Shown: piece by piece, positions 11,984-21,872 of the stretch
How the letters are laid out: each line of letters opens with the position of its first letter
How positions within the stretch are numbered: the first letter of the stretch is position 1
Source of the DNA: Beroe forskalii
Lineage: Eukaryota; Ctenophora; Nuda; Beroida; Beroidae
Assembly (NCBI GenBank): GCA_011033025.1
Contig: WFMF01000015.1
Location: forward strand, 186,001 to 250,000
Direction of reading: 5' to 3'
DNA length: 64,000 bases
Notes under the pieces: model-generated
What the model was told of the DNA's origin: nothing
Seen by the model: the letters and a program-made list of their open reading frames with translations, nothing else
Databases searched by the model: none
Program-made: the position numbers and the translations under genes

Positions 11984-12297
11984 ACATCGAATGCAGCTTT
12001 TTGGATTGGTATACTTCACATGCTTTAAAGTTTTCATTAATTGCATTGATGGCCTTATCATTTATATTTTCTTACTTGATTTCAGATTATAATGAAAATT
12101 ATCTGCTTCACATGATCACAGCTTTGATAGTAATTATGATGCATGTAACATTACTTTTCAATACAGCATTATATTTTACCAACACCAATGGTTTTGCTTC
12201 TTGAATCAATACTCAATGGTTTCACAAATTAATGAAGACAGCTGAAGTTGGGGTTGGTTTTCATATCAGTTGCAGTTTGAAGAATCTAAAAACCTAA
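11984..12297 (+). pseudogene. Terminal exon of a membrane-protein gene, copy A, with premature stop
   Basis: Aligns over its full 314 bp with the exon at 27,066-27,379. After the same TTTAG acceptor it encodes two hydrophobic segments. At 12,202-12,204 it has TGA where the other copy has TTA (Leu), which removes the last ~30 residues. I do not recognise the family. Together with the decayed CHMP7 copy beside it, this suggests the whole left arm is non-functional, but a functional shorter form cannot be excluded. Confidence 0.55.
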
Positions 12298-12693
12298 TTA
12301 AGTAAAACAGCAAAATCGGCTAGGGGGCTGAAAGAGTAATTATTATTAATGATATCAAAAGAACTTAATTTCATCTTTTGAAGGATTAGATTGATTTGAA
12401 AGTAAAAACAGAGCTTCCTGTAAAGAAATTTATTAAATCAAAGTAAATTATTATCACAGGTAATAAAAACATATTTAATTCGGAATTTAGACAAAGATGC
12501 TAATTTTGCACTTTGCAGGATATTGAATATTGATAGAGCATTACCACACAGGTGTTGTTATAATGTTATCGATACTTTATCAACTAACTATCTATTGATC
12601 TGTGGCTATCAGGAAAACATTAAGTATCGTAAGAATGTTCACTTAAAACATAACCACCTTTATAAAAAAGAAGACCTAAGATTATTAAAGTAA

Positions 12694-14997
12694 CAATAAC
12701 ACCATGTCACTCCATTGTTAGAGTCCCTACCAACTTCCTAGCAGTGTAACACCATGTCACTCCATTGTTAGAGTCCCTACCAACTTCCTAGCAGTGTTAA
12801 CACCATGTCACTCCATAGCCAGAGTCCCTACCAACTTCCTAGCAGTGTTAACACCATGTCACTCCATAGCCAGAGTCCCTACCAACTTCCTAGCAGTGTT
12901 AACACCATGTCACTCCATAGCCAGAGTCCCTACCAACTTCCTAGCAGTGTTAACTGTCCTAGCAGTCCCTACCAACTTCTGTAACAGTGTTAACACCATG
13001 TCACTCCATAGCCAGAGTCCCTACCAACTTCCTAGCAGTGTTAGTCACTCCATAGTGAGTCCCCTAAACTTCACCATGTCACTCCATAGCCAGAGTCCCT
13101 ACCAACTTCGTAACAGTGTTAACACCATGTCACTCCATAGCCAGAGTCCCCACCAACTTCCTAGCAGTGTTAACACCATGTCACTCCATAGCCAGAGTCC
13201 CTACCAACTTCCTAGCAGTGTTAACACCATGTCACTCCATAGCCAGAGTCCCTACCAACTTCCTAGCAGTGTTAACACCATGTCATTGTTAGAGTCCATA
13301 GCCAGAGTCCACCATGTCACTCCCTTACCAACTTCCCAACTACAGTGTTAACACCATGTCACTCCATAGCCAGAGTCCCTACCAACTTCCTAGCAGTGTT
13401 AACACCATGTCACTCCATAGCCAGAGTCCCTACCAACTTCCTAGCAGTGTTAACACCATGTCACTCCATAGTCCCTACCAACACCATGTCACTCCATAGC
13501 CAGAGTCCCTACCAACTTCCTCTAGCAGTGTTAACACCATGTCACTCCATAGCCAGAGTCCCTACCAACTTCCTAGCAGTGTTAACACCATGTCACTCCA
13601 TTGTTAGAGTCCCTACCAACTTCCTAGCAGTGTTAACACCATGTCACTCCATAGCCAGAGTCCCTACCAACTTCCTAGCAGTGTTAACACCATGTCACTC
13701 CATAGCCAGAGTCCCTACCAACTTACTAGCAGTGTTAACACCATGTCACTCCATAGCTAGAGTCCCTACCAACTTCCTAGCAGTGTTAACACCATGTCAC
13801 TCCATAGCCAGAGTCCCTACCAACTTACTAGCAGTGTTAACACCATGTCACTCCATAGCTAGAGTCCCTATCAACTTCCTAGCAGTGTTAACACCATGTC
13901 ACTCCATAGCCAGAGTCCCTACCAACTTACTAGCAGTGTTAACAGCAGTGTTAACACCATGTCACTCCATAGCCAGAGTCCCTACCAACTTCCTAGCAGT
14001 GTTAACACCATGTCACTCCATAGCCAGAGTCCCTGTCAACTTCCCTATCAACTCCTAACAGTGTTAACACCATGTCACTCCATAGCCAGAGTCCCTACCA
14101 ACTTCCTAGCAGTGTTAACACCATGTCACTCCATAGCCAGAGTCCCTATCAACTTCCTAACAGTGTTAACACCATGTCACTCCATAGCCAGAGTCCCTAT
14201 ACCAACTTCCTAGCAGTGTTAACACAATGTCACTCCATAGCCAGAGTCCCTACCAACTTCCTAGCAGTGTTAACACCATGTCACTCCATAGCCAGAGTCC
14301 CTACCAACTTCCTAGCAGTGAGTCCCTACCAACTAGCAGTGTTAACACCATGTCACTCCATAGCCAGAGTCCCTACCAACTTCCTAGCAGTGTTAACACC
14401 ATGTCACTCCATTGCCAGAGTCCCTACCAACTTCCTAGCAGTGTTAACACCATGTCACTCCATTGTTAGAGTCCCTACCAACTTCCTAGCAGTGTTAACA
14501 CCATGTCACTCCATAGCCAGAGTCCCTACCAACTTCCTAGCAGTGTTAACACCATGTCACTCCATAGCCAGAGTCCCTATCAACTTCCTAACAGTGTTAA
14601 CACCATGTCACTCCATAGCCAGAGTCCCTACCAACTTCCTAGCAGTGTTAACACCATGTCACTCCATAGCTAGAGTCCCTACCAACTTCCTAGCAGTGTT
14701 AACACCATGTCACTCCATAGCCAGAGTCCCTACCAACTTCCTAGCAGTGTTAACACCATGTCACTCCATAGCCAGAGTCCCTACCAACTTCCTAACAGTG
14801 TTAACACCATGTCACTCCATTGTTAGAGTCCCCACCAACTTCCTAGCAGTGTTAACACCATGTCACTCCATAGCCAGAGTCCCTACCAACTTCCTAGCAG
14901 TGTTAACACCATGTCACTCCATTGTTAGAGTCCCTACCAACTTCCTAACAGTGTTAACACCATGTCACTCCATAGCCAGAGTCCCCACCAACTTTCG
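12694..14997. repeat. 51 bp minisatellite, ~45 copies
   Basis: The unit reads CTCCATAGCCAGAGTCCCTA / CCAACTTCCTAGCAGTGTTA / ACACCATGTCA on the plus strand and is highly homogeneous, with variants (CATTGTTAGAG for CATAGCCAGAG; truncated units near 12,950, 13,050, 13,280, 13,470 and 14,320). Because 51 is a multiple of three, long open frames run through it on the plus strand; these are not genes. The array begins inside the last codons and stop of the decayed CHMP7 copy. The paralogous position in the right arm has only two units (26,582-26,670). Confidence 0.97.
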
Positions 14998-17900
14998 CCC
15001 AGGTTTTCGTCTCAGCTCAGGGGAGAGCCTCGCTGTGACCTCTTTAGGGGCACTCTCCCTCTCCACAGGGTGCTCACATTCATCAAACTCAGGAACACGT
15101 GACATCGTGTCACGTGCTGGCGGGTCACGTGCTAACTGGTCACGTGTTGGTGTTGCTCCGTCGCCTGACACGGTGTCACTTGGCACGGGGTCAGGACACC
15201 TACTCAATTGACTCTCAATGAAAGCCAGTTCGTCCTCTTCGCTAGTTGATAACACGCTAGTGATGTTACCAGATGACGGCGTTGAAGGGATGTAGCCTTC
15301 GTCTCCTGTCAGGTCTATGACATTTGGTGCGACAACCTGATAATAACAGTAAATAAAATCGAGTAAACGAGTTTAGAGCAGAGAAAGGTAGTTATCTGCT
15401 TTGAAGAACTTGCAACCGAATTGCGCGCTGAATTATAATTTAAGTGATCATTACCATGAAATACATATTAAATTTCAATGTAGGAACGTAGTCGTTTTAA
15501 CAAGAGTCCCGTCGAGAGCGCACTGTTAAACTCACGTGACAAGCCAGTTTCTTGGCGGGCGGGGAGTGGGCGTTGTCAGCCAGCAACGCTGCGAGTTCCT
15601 CGCTCAGAGCGGTGTCATCAGCACTGGAGGTGGTGTCAAGCGCCAGGGCTGAGTTCAAGTCATCTTCATACTCTTTATACTGCGGGAGGATAGGGTGAAA
15701 ATTACAATTTAAATAGCGATTCAATAAAGTTCGAATGTAATATGATGGGGACGTTCAATGATGGATTATGTTTTTAACAGCATCAATATCAATTGATTTA
15801 TTTTCTTCTCGCATTTATTTTCACAGTTCAAAAGCTTTTCATTCAGCATGGAAAGGGACCCGGATCCCTATTTTGAGAAGTAAAGCAGTAGCTTGCCTCT
15901 TCAAGCTGATCCATGATGTTATCGACAGTGGAGAGGGACACTTTGTTCTGGTTGAGCGCATCAGCACCAACCTTTAGAGTGGATATCACCTGGGAATCGG
16001 TCACTTGTGTTATAGATCATCATTATATTTAAATTCAATATAATATCAAACCTCATCTTCATTTCACCACATGAACTAGCTAAAACCTTGTTTGCTACTG
16101 ACAGATCAAATATTTAAATCAGACACATGATCCGAATCTTGATATAAGACTTCAATACACAGTCCTCTTCAAATCTTCTAATTGCATCACATATTCCTGA
16201 TTGTGAGTCGGAAGTAAACCCACTATTTTTTGCTGCTGTGATTCCTGGAGCTGAAGAAGTAGAGACTCGGTGTTATTTAGGGCTCCTTCTTGGTTCACCA
16301 ACGACTTCTCGTACATCTTCTTACGACTGAAATGTCCCATGTAAGCTATTTACCAAGCACACATCTTGATTCTTGACCAGCATTTAATTTCCTCTCTATT
16401 TTTTGAAAGTGTCAAAACCATGATCCTAAATTTCCAGATAATGCCATTCTGGGACATTACTTACCGTAGATTTGCCAAAGCCTCTGCTCTATTTCGCCCC
16501 ATTGCGGTTACCGCTGCAGCGTGAAGCTCGTGGACTTGCTCCCTGAGGTGTTTTATCCTGGCTTCCAACATGTCCTGAGTCGCTAGAGCCACCCCAATAG
16601 CCACGTCCACCTGGTTTATCTGGCTGACACCACGCTCTGACTTAGCCCTCACTTTCACCAGAGACAAGGGGTCTCCGTGAGTGGTAATGTGCCTGGGAGT
16701 AATGGGGCGCTACTTGTTGGGAACATGTAGGGTTGGGTGTCAGTAATTGCAACGGAGAAGTTTTCAACTGAAAGATCAGAGGAAATTCGATAAGTAGCGC
16801 GATCATTATTTTAGTGCCGGTGTACGGGTGTGCCAAAAAAAGGAAAAAGTGAACTAAAGTCAACCTCGCCTTTTTGGCGTGTGTTTCTAAATAATACCGA
16901 AATTTTGAGATTTCACAAGTATGGCTTATTAGTTTTTGCACCAGAAGCTCAGACCTGACCAAAAACCCTGTTTTTGATGATAACTCATTTTTAGCAGGAC
17001 ACGCCACATTTTTCGTGCAACAACGTAGGGCAACGTATAACCGGGCAGCATATGACATCCAAAAATTTGACCGTGGCGTTACCATGGTGCAGCCGTGGTG
17101 CCGTCGTGGTGCTTATTTGGCACACCCGATATTTATTAGTGCTTAATCAGTAATCACCTTAGTAAACTTAAATAGTGCGAAAATGAATAAGTGTGATTTT
17201 CGAAAATTTAGTGCACATAGAGTTATGTTACATAGCTCAACTAGAGCATCGCACTCTTTAAGTAAACGTTTATAAGTCTACTTCAATAAGCACAACTTTA
17301 AGGTTAAAATAGTTAAAACACACATTTTTAACCAAGAATGGAAAGCTCCTAGCGAACACCCTCATATAGATAATAATCCAACCTTTGGAAGATGAGGTAC
17401 TTAGTGAAGTTCTCCAAGTTGGAATGATGAATGAACAGACCCATCATCTCATGCCATTCCTTGGCAGTGTAAAGCAGTGTCACACTGTTGCTGTGAATGT
17501 GAGTCAGCACTTTCGAGGTGCACTCCTAAGGAAGAAGACTGATTGTGCACGACAATAAATTAATAATTAAAGTATTATAAAGTATGAGTGGTTATAAGAT
17601 GAGAAGAGGGACATAGGAAAGTGTTTGCGATTGTTATAATTTCATATCAGAAGCTGGTTTTTGATAAATATCTTGCACACTGCAGAAGGGATACTAGCAC
17701 CTTTCGGATGAAATATCCCAATTCCCAATTTCAATTTCACATAATAAAAGCTCATTCAAGCAATATTCAATTGAATGCATTATGATTAGTATCGTGTAAT
17801 ATGAAAATTACTTCCAACACGGATAATACGACGAACTTCTGCTCAGAGGCGTCAGGGATAATCTTCGCCACACCGAGGTGATTGGTGACATTAATATCCC

Positions 17901-18118
17901 CAGCCCCCACTGGGACCATAGTTAACTTGGGGCATGTCACTACTGTGTGTTTTGTCAACATGTCGTCCAGCACTCCGTCAAGACCTGGCAGACAAAATTT
18001 AGTAACTGCTCAAATCTTATCAATTTATTTGAGAGAAAGGTTGATCAGAAACGAATTTGAGAATCAGGTTGAAGTTCAATAACTTGGGACTTACAATGAG
18101 GGGTTCCGCAAGTCATTT
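14965..18118 (-). pseudogene. CHMP7: Decayed, 5'-truncated CHMP7 copy A
   Basis: Exons matching the intact gene at 21,873-26,613 lie at 17,984-17,812, 17,525-17,383, 16,692-16,465, 16,326-16,220, 16,009-15,897, 15,679-15,536 and 15,336-14,965. Exon 1 is missing and exon 2 is a 25 bp stub with an internal deletion (18,118-18,094). Exon 3 carries two deletions (5 and 1 nt) relative to copy B. They cancel, but about 18 residues between them are read in the wrong frame, destroying the conserved W-x2-W-G-x-G motif. The AG acceptor before exon 7 is lost (CTATAAC replaces GAATAG). The SNF7-core and C-terminal exons are still open. A shortened product starting at an ATG in the exon 2 stub is conceivable but lacks the first winged helix. 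Confidence 0.85.
16825..17128. mobile_element. MITE in CHMP7 intron 4, copy A
   Basis: About 304 bp bounded by CGGGTGTGCCAA and its complement TTGGCACACCCG. The same element lies at the same intron position in copy B, so it inserted before the duplication. The ends resemble those of the MITE at 3955-4119. Confidence 0.7.
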
Positions 18119-18359
18119 TATTCACAGTTCAATGTTTTACTAATTCATAATCAATATATTAGAAATTGCCGGGGGTCTGAATTTTAAAAAAAGGGTACTT
18201 TAATTTTTTTTGCCATTTTTCAACTTTTCAAAAAACCAGGGGGAATTTTAAGTATTTTGGTCCCTGACCCAAAATTAAATCATTCAGGGACCTTATTTAT
18301 TATAACATTACGTTTTTTTGCTCCCTCTGAGCCTGGTCACTGTCTATCTTCCTGCATAC

Positions 18360-19030
18360 CTCCTCTATAACCACTGTTGATGCAGTAGCTTCCTTAACAT
18401 CTTGGATCATCTGTTGCTGCTGTTCTTTGATTTGCCCATAGTCACCTCAGCAAATGTCTTTACAGATGCATTAGTCTTCTTCGAGACCTCTTCCACAAGA
18501 CCCTTTGTAGCCTTACTTACTGCCTCATGAGTGGCATTGACCACCAAATCCTTGACAATTGTTGATGCAAATTCAACTTCTTTCCTGAACAATGGATCTA
18601 AAATCAACTTCAGCAGATTTGACCAAACTATATTCAAACTAGGTTTGAAACAAGAGTGGCATTTCACACAGAGATTATCAACACTGTTTTGCCTTATACC
18701 AGCAAGACCCACAACAATGTGTGGAAGGTCTGCTCACAAGCAACACATGATATGAAACAGCTCTCGTCAACAACCTTCAGGCAAGGACATTTGTCTTTGC
18801 AATCTTCTTGGCACTTGGTGATCTAGAACACGAAGACCTTCTACTAAAAGACTTCTTGAATTTCCGTTTCAAGTCTGATTTTTGCTGTGAGCTCAATCCA
18901 TGAGAAGTGTCAGAAAATGCATGATCAGTACCAGAAATTTCTCCATGAGTAGTCTCACCATTCTCTTCTACAGCTGTTGTGGGAAGACTAGAAAGCATAC
19001 CAGCAATGATACACAACGAAATGCAAAATC
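18360..19030 (-). pseudogene. Degraded LINE ORF1-like fragment
   Basis: Two minus-strand open stretches (19,016-18,777 and about 18,730-18,407) are linked through a short third frame. The upstream part is Ser/Arg/Lys-rich (KRKFKKSFSRRSSCSRSP). The junction encodes a PHD-like cysteine pattern (CFISCVACEQTFHT, then CVKCHSC in a shifted frame). The downstream part is a helical segment rich in Val, Ala and Glu. A basic region plus PHD-type finger plus coiled coil is what ORF1 proteins of CR1/L2-type retrotransposons look like. At least two frameshifts make it non-coding. The family assignment is inference. Confidence 0.4.
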
Positions 19031-19562
19031 AAAAATTGAATGCAACAGCTATTGACAATGAAATTTAAATTAATGTTATATTAATGTTATTAATGTTATT
19101 TAATTAATGTTACTATGGAATGGGCAGTGGAGTGAAATGGTGCTATGCTAATATAAATAATTGTTAATTATTGATATTGATCAAGTTGGTATGAGATTTG
19201 GAGATCTCAAGAGGTTGAAATTCAAAGAAAATAACTGATACAAGAGAATTGGTTAAATACTGTCTTGAAGAAAGATTTCTTTTTAATTCAAATACTTTTC
19301 ATTCTTGATGTTTATTGATGTTAATATAATTATTAATCTGACACACCGCTCATCTTTTTGTGACTCACTTGGATCCTACTGCCCTCCACATTGCATTACC
19401 TTAAGGGATCATGTTGGTGTTCAAATACGGAGTTGGAGAAAAGTCTTGCAGATTGATGTCTTTTTTTCACTCAGACTGTGGCAAGTGATCCTCGAGCACC
19501 TTGTTAGGGCACCCTCACACCCTGTCACATTCATCATCGTGTACATGTACTTAAACAGTGAC

Positions 19563-19722
19563 ATTTTTCCCTTGTCTATTGCAGTGACATTTTTCCCTTG
19601 TCTATTGCTTTTTACCTTGTCTATTGCCTTTTTCCCTTGTCTATTGCCTTTTCCCTTGTCTATGGCTTTTCCCTTGTCTATTGCTTTTCCCTTGTCTATT
19701 GCTTTTCCCTTGTCTATTGTCA
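19563..19722. repeat. ~19 bp minisatellite (TTTTCCCTTGTCTATTGC)
   Basis: About eight head-to-tail copies of TTTTCCCTTGTCTATTGC with small length changes. An identical ~27 bp string (TTGAAGAAAGATTTCTTTTT followed by AATTCAAATA) occurs on both sides of the region (about 19,265 and 19,734). No coding function seen. Confidence 0.8.
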
Positions 19723-20085
19723 GATTGATGTCTTGAAGAAAGATTTCTTTTTAATTCAAATAATCTGACATTGAAATTGTAATGATACCCCAGTTGTTAT
19801 GAACTCCCAGAGCTTTCTCAGCTATTTATTTATATTTGTTTTTTCATTTATTCTTTAATGTGATCCTTCATGATATCAAGTGAATGAGATGAATGAAACT
19901 CAATGATGATAATGAAAGGAATGAATCAAACAATTTCACGCAACCATGCAAATCGACTGACAGTTTCAGAATTTAAAATTCCATCTTCAGGATCCCCGTG
20001 TGAATTTCAATCATCCTCAGTTAGTTAATTTAAGATATGTTGTGTTGAAAGTTTTTCATGTAGGTACCTATGTGCATGTTTCAAG

Positions 20086-21354
20086 ATGTATCATAAAACG
20101 TTCATTGATAAAGAGAAGGGGTTTGGATTGGTTGCATCCCAAAATATATGTGTTGGTACTACAGTATTAAACACAAATATCATGGTAGCATCTCTAGATA
20201 AAACTTCTATGCTGAGTCATTGTAGCCACTGTTTTTCTGAAACACTCTCACTCAAAAGATGTTCAAAATGCAAACATGCGCGATTTTGCTCCCTGAAGTG
20301 TCAAAAAGATAGCTGGCCTATTCATAAAATGGAATGCTCATACCTCCAGTTTATACCATCATCAGATACAATTCCTTCTCTTATTAGAATCTGTGCATTG
20401 TTTATGTTTTCCTCAAATCTGAAGGATGAATTTGAAATATGTGATCTATGTGGCCATGATGATTTGATAGAGAATGAAAAGATTCATGATTATTATCCCT
20501 TTGTCTTGAGGGGTGTAGTCCAACTACTTAAAAACATCAAAAGTCCATGTGATCCTGCTTTAGTCTATGACATATATAAGAAACTAGTTGTAAACATGTT
20601 TACTCTTGAAAATGATCAATTGCAATGTATAGGTTCAGCCCTGATTCCTGCAGCTTCCAAATTGAACCATTCATGTGATCCAAATTGTGTAATTACATTT
20701 GAAGGGAGAAATTCAGTGATTAAAGCAATAAAAGATATTCAATCAGATTCTGAGCTGACTATCTCTTATATTCCCTTGCCAGCCCCATTTATGAAAAGGA
20801 AAGAACAGCTTTACCAGCAATATAACTTCAGTTGCTCATGTCCTATGTGTTTTAATCAACATCTGCAGAAATTGGATTGGCTTGACAATTCAGATCCATA
20901 TAGTCTTTTACATCATAAATCAGAAAGTGCATCATTTCCTAAATCAGAAACTGAAGCCTTTAATGGCTTACCCTTAGTGAGTTCCTCTGCAGCTCTTTCT
21001 CTGACAGGTATTGATAGAATTCATGATCTGATTGAATTAACTGAGGATCACATATCATCCAAAAACTGGAAATCAGCATTAGATACTGGTTTAGAAGCAG
21101 TCCCTATTCTGAGGCAATATGCCCACAATTACCCTTCAACTGGATTATTTTTAGCTAAAATTGGAAAGCTTTATTTGGAACAAGATATAGGGAATCTCTC
21201 TAAATACAAAGTAAATGTTGGAAATGCTTTAGATTTATTCTATAAGTCACTTGAATGCTTATGTGTATCATTATCAGAAAACCATAAACTTAGGAGTGAA
21301 GTCCAAAATTTGTACAGAAATGCTCAAGAAGTTTTTGATACAATAAATTCTTAA
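20086..21354 (+). CDS. SET/MYND (SMYD-family) protein lysine methyltransferase, intronless
   Basis: 422 residues in one exon. It would transfer methyl groups from S-adenosylmethionine to lysines of histone or non-histone targets. A split SET domain starts with KGFGLVA (11-17). A MYND zinc finger is complete (C46, C49, C59, C62, C68, C72, H80, C84). The SET core motif NHSCDPN is at 194-200 and ELTISYI at 223-229, followed by the post-SET cysteines CSCPMC (250-255). The C-terminal third is helical with TPR character, as in SMYD1-3. Length and order fit SMYD2/3-like proteins (about 430 residues). Animal SMYD genes are usually intron-rich, so a single exon suggests a retrocopy, yet the frame is fully open and all ligand residues are present, so it is probably functional. 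It sits in the single-copy spacer between the two arms of the CHMP7 inverted duplication. AATAAA overlaps the stop region. Confidence 0.9.
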   Translation: MYHKTFIDKEKGFGLVASQNICVGTTVLNTNIMVASLDKTSMLSHCSHCFSETLSLKRCSKCKHARFCSLKCQKDSWPIHKMECSYLQFIPSSDTIPSLIRICALFMFSSNLKDEFEICDLCGHDDLIENEKIHDYYPFVLRGVVQLLKNIKSPCDPALVYDIYKKLVVNMFTLENDQLQCIGSALIPAASKLNHSCDPNCVITFEGRNSVIKAIKDIQSDSELTISYIPLPAPFMKRKEQLYQQYNFSCSCPMCFNQHLQKLDWLDNSDPYSLLHHKSESASFPKSETEAFNGLPLVSSSAALSLTGIDRIHDLIELTEDHISSKNWKSALDTGLEAVPILRQYAHNYPSTGLFLAKIGKLYLEQDIGNLSKYKVNVGNALDLFYKSLECLCVSLSENHKLRSEVQNLYRNAQEVFDTINS

Positions 21355-21872
21355 GTCATCTACATTTTTGAAAGCATTTTGTTTTTAGTTCTGAATTTTG
21401 AAGAATTGATCTAAATTTTAGCTTTAATATTGTTTTACTTTCACTTGAACTATCCCAATACATGAAGATTTCATAGTTAAAGTAATATCTATGATCATGC
21501 CTGTCTGAAAGATTTACCATTAAAATATGTACCAGCTGAAGATCAGAATAAGATTAAACTATACAATTCAAGACATGAGATAAGTTCCTAAATTTGATTG
21601 ATACTCTCATTACTAGTACCTTATATATCCTTATACTTAGTCCTTGATGGGATTTTAAATTTGACTTGGTGCCTACCCTCAGCACATCCCAGATGCTTCA
21701 TTATATAACCCAGAGAAAATATATGTCAGATTTGTGCTGTAAAAATGTATAATTGAATTGAATTGAATTGCCCTTATCTAATATCTGTTTTATCTATGGA
21801 ATAGTAGCAAAAGGATGACAAAGAAAATATGAAGTATGCCTTGGCCCTTGGTTAAGTGAGTGCTAAAGAAGT
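21355..21872. other. Spacer between the SMYD-like gene and CHMP7
   Basis: About 520 bp, AT-rich, with a short AATTG run near 21,750. No gene seen. The CHMP7 promoter should lie here, but no core element is clear. Confidence 0.5.

Larger units (their letters stand above)
11847..18118. repeat. Left arm (A) of CHMP7 inverted duplication
   Basis: Reverse complement of 22,330-27,520. Homology starts near TATAGTATTATAGTGTGCC at 11,850 and ends in a remnant of CHMP7 exon 2 at 18,094-18,118. The arm is longer than its partner because of the minisatellite at 12.7-15.0 kb, although it lacks the 1.15 kb element found in the right arm. Confidence 0.9.

Noticed and set aside
12694-14997. CRISPR-like appearance of a regular repeat array
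   Set aside because: The units are contiguous tandem copies without unique spacers, in a eukaryotic genome.
12794-15211. Long plus-strand ORFs (up to 379 residues) with repeated LTPCHSIARVPTNFLAV
   Set aside because: Translation of the 51 bp minisatellite, whose length is a multiple of three; no start context, domain or splice evidence.
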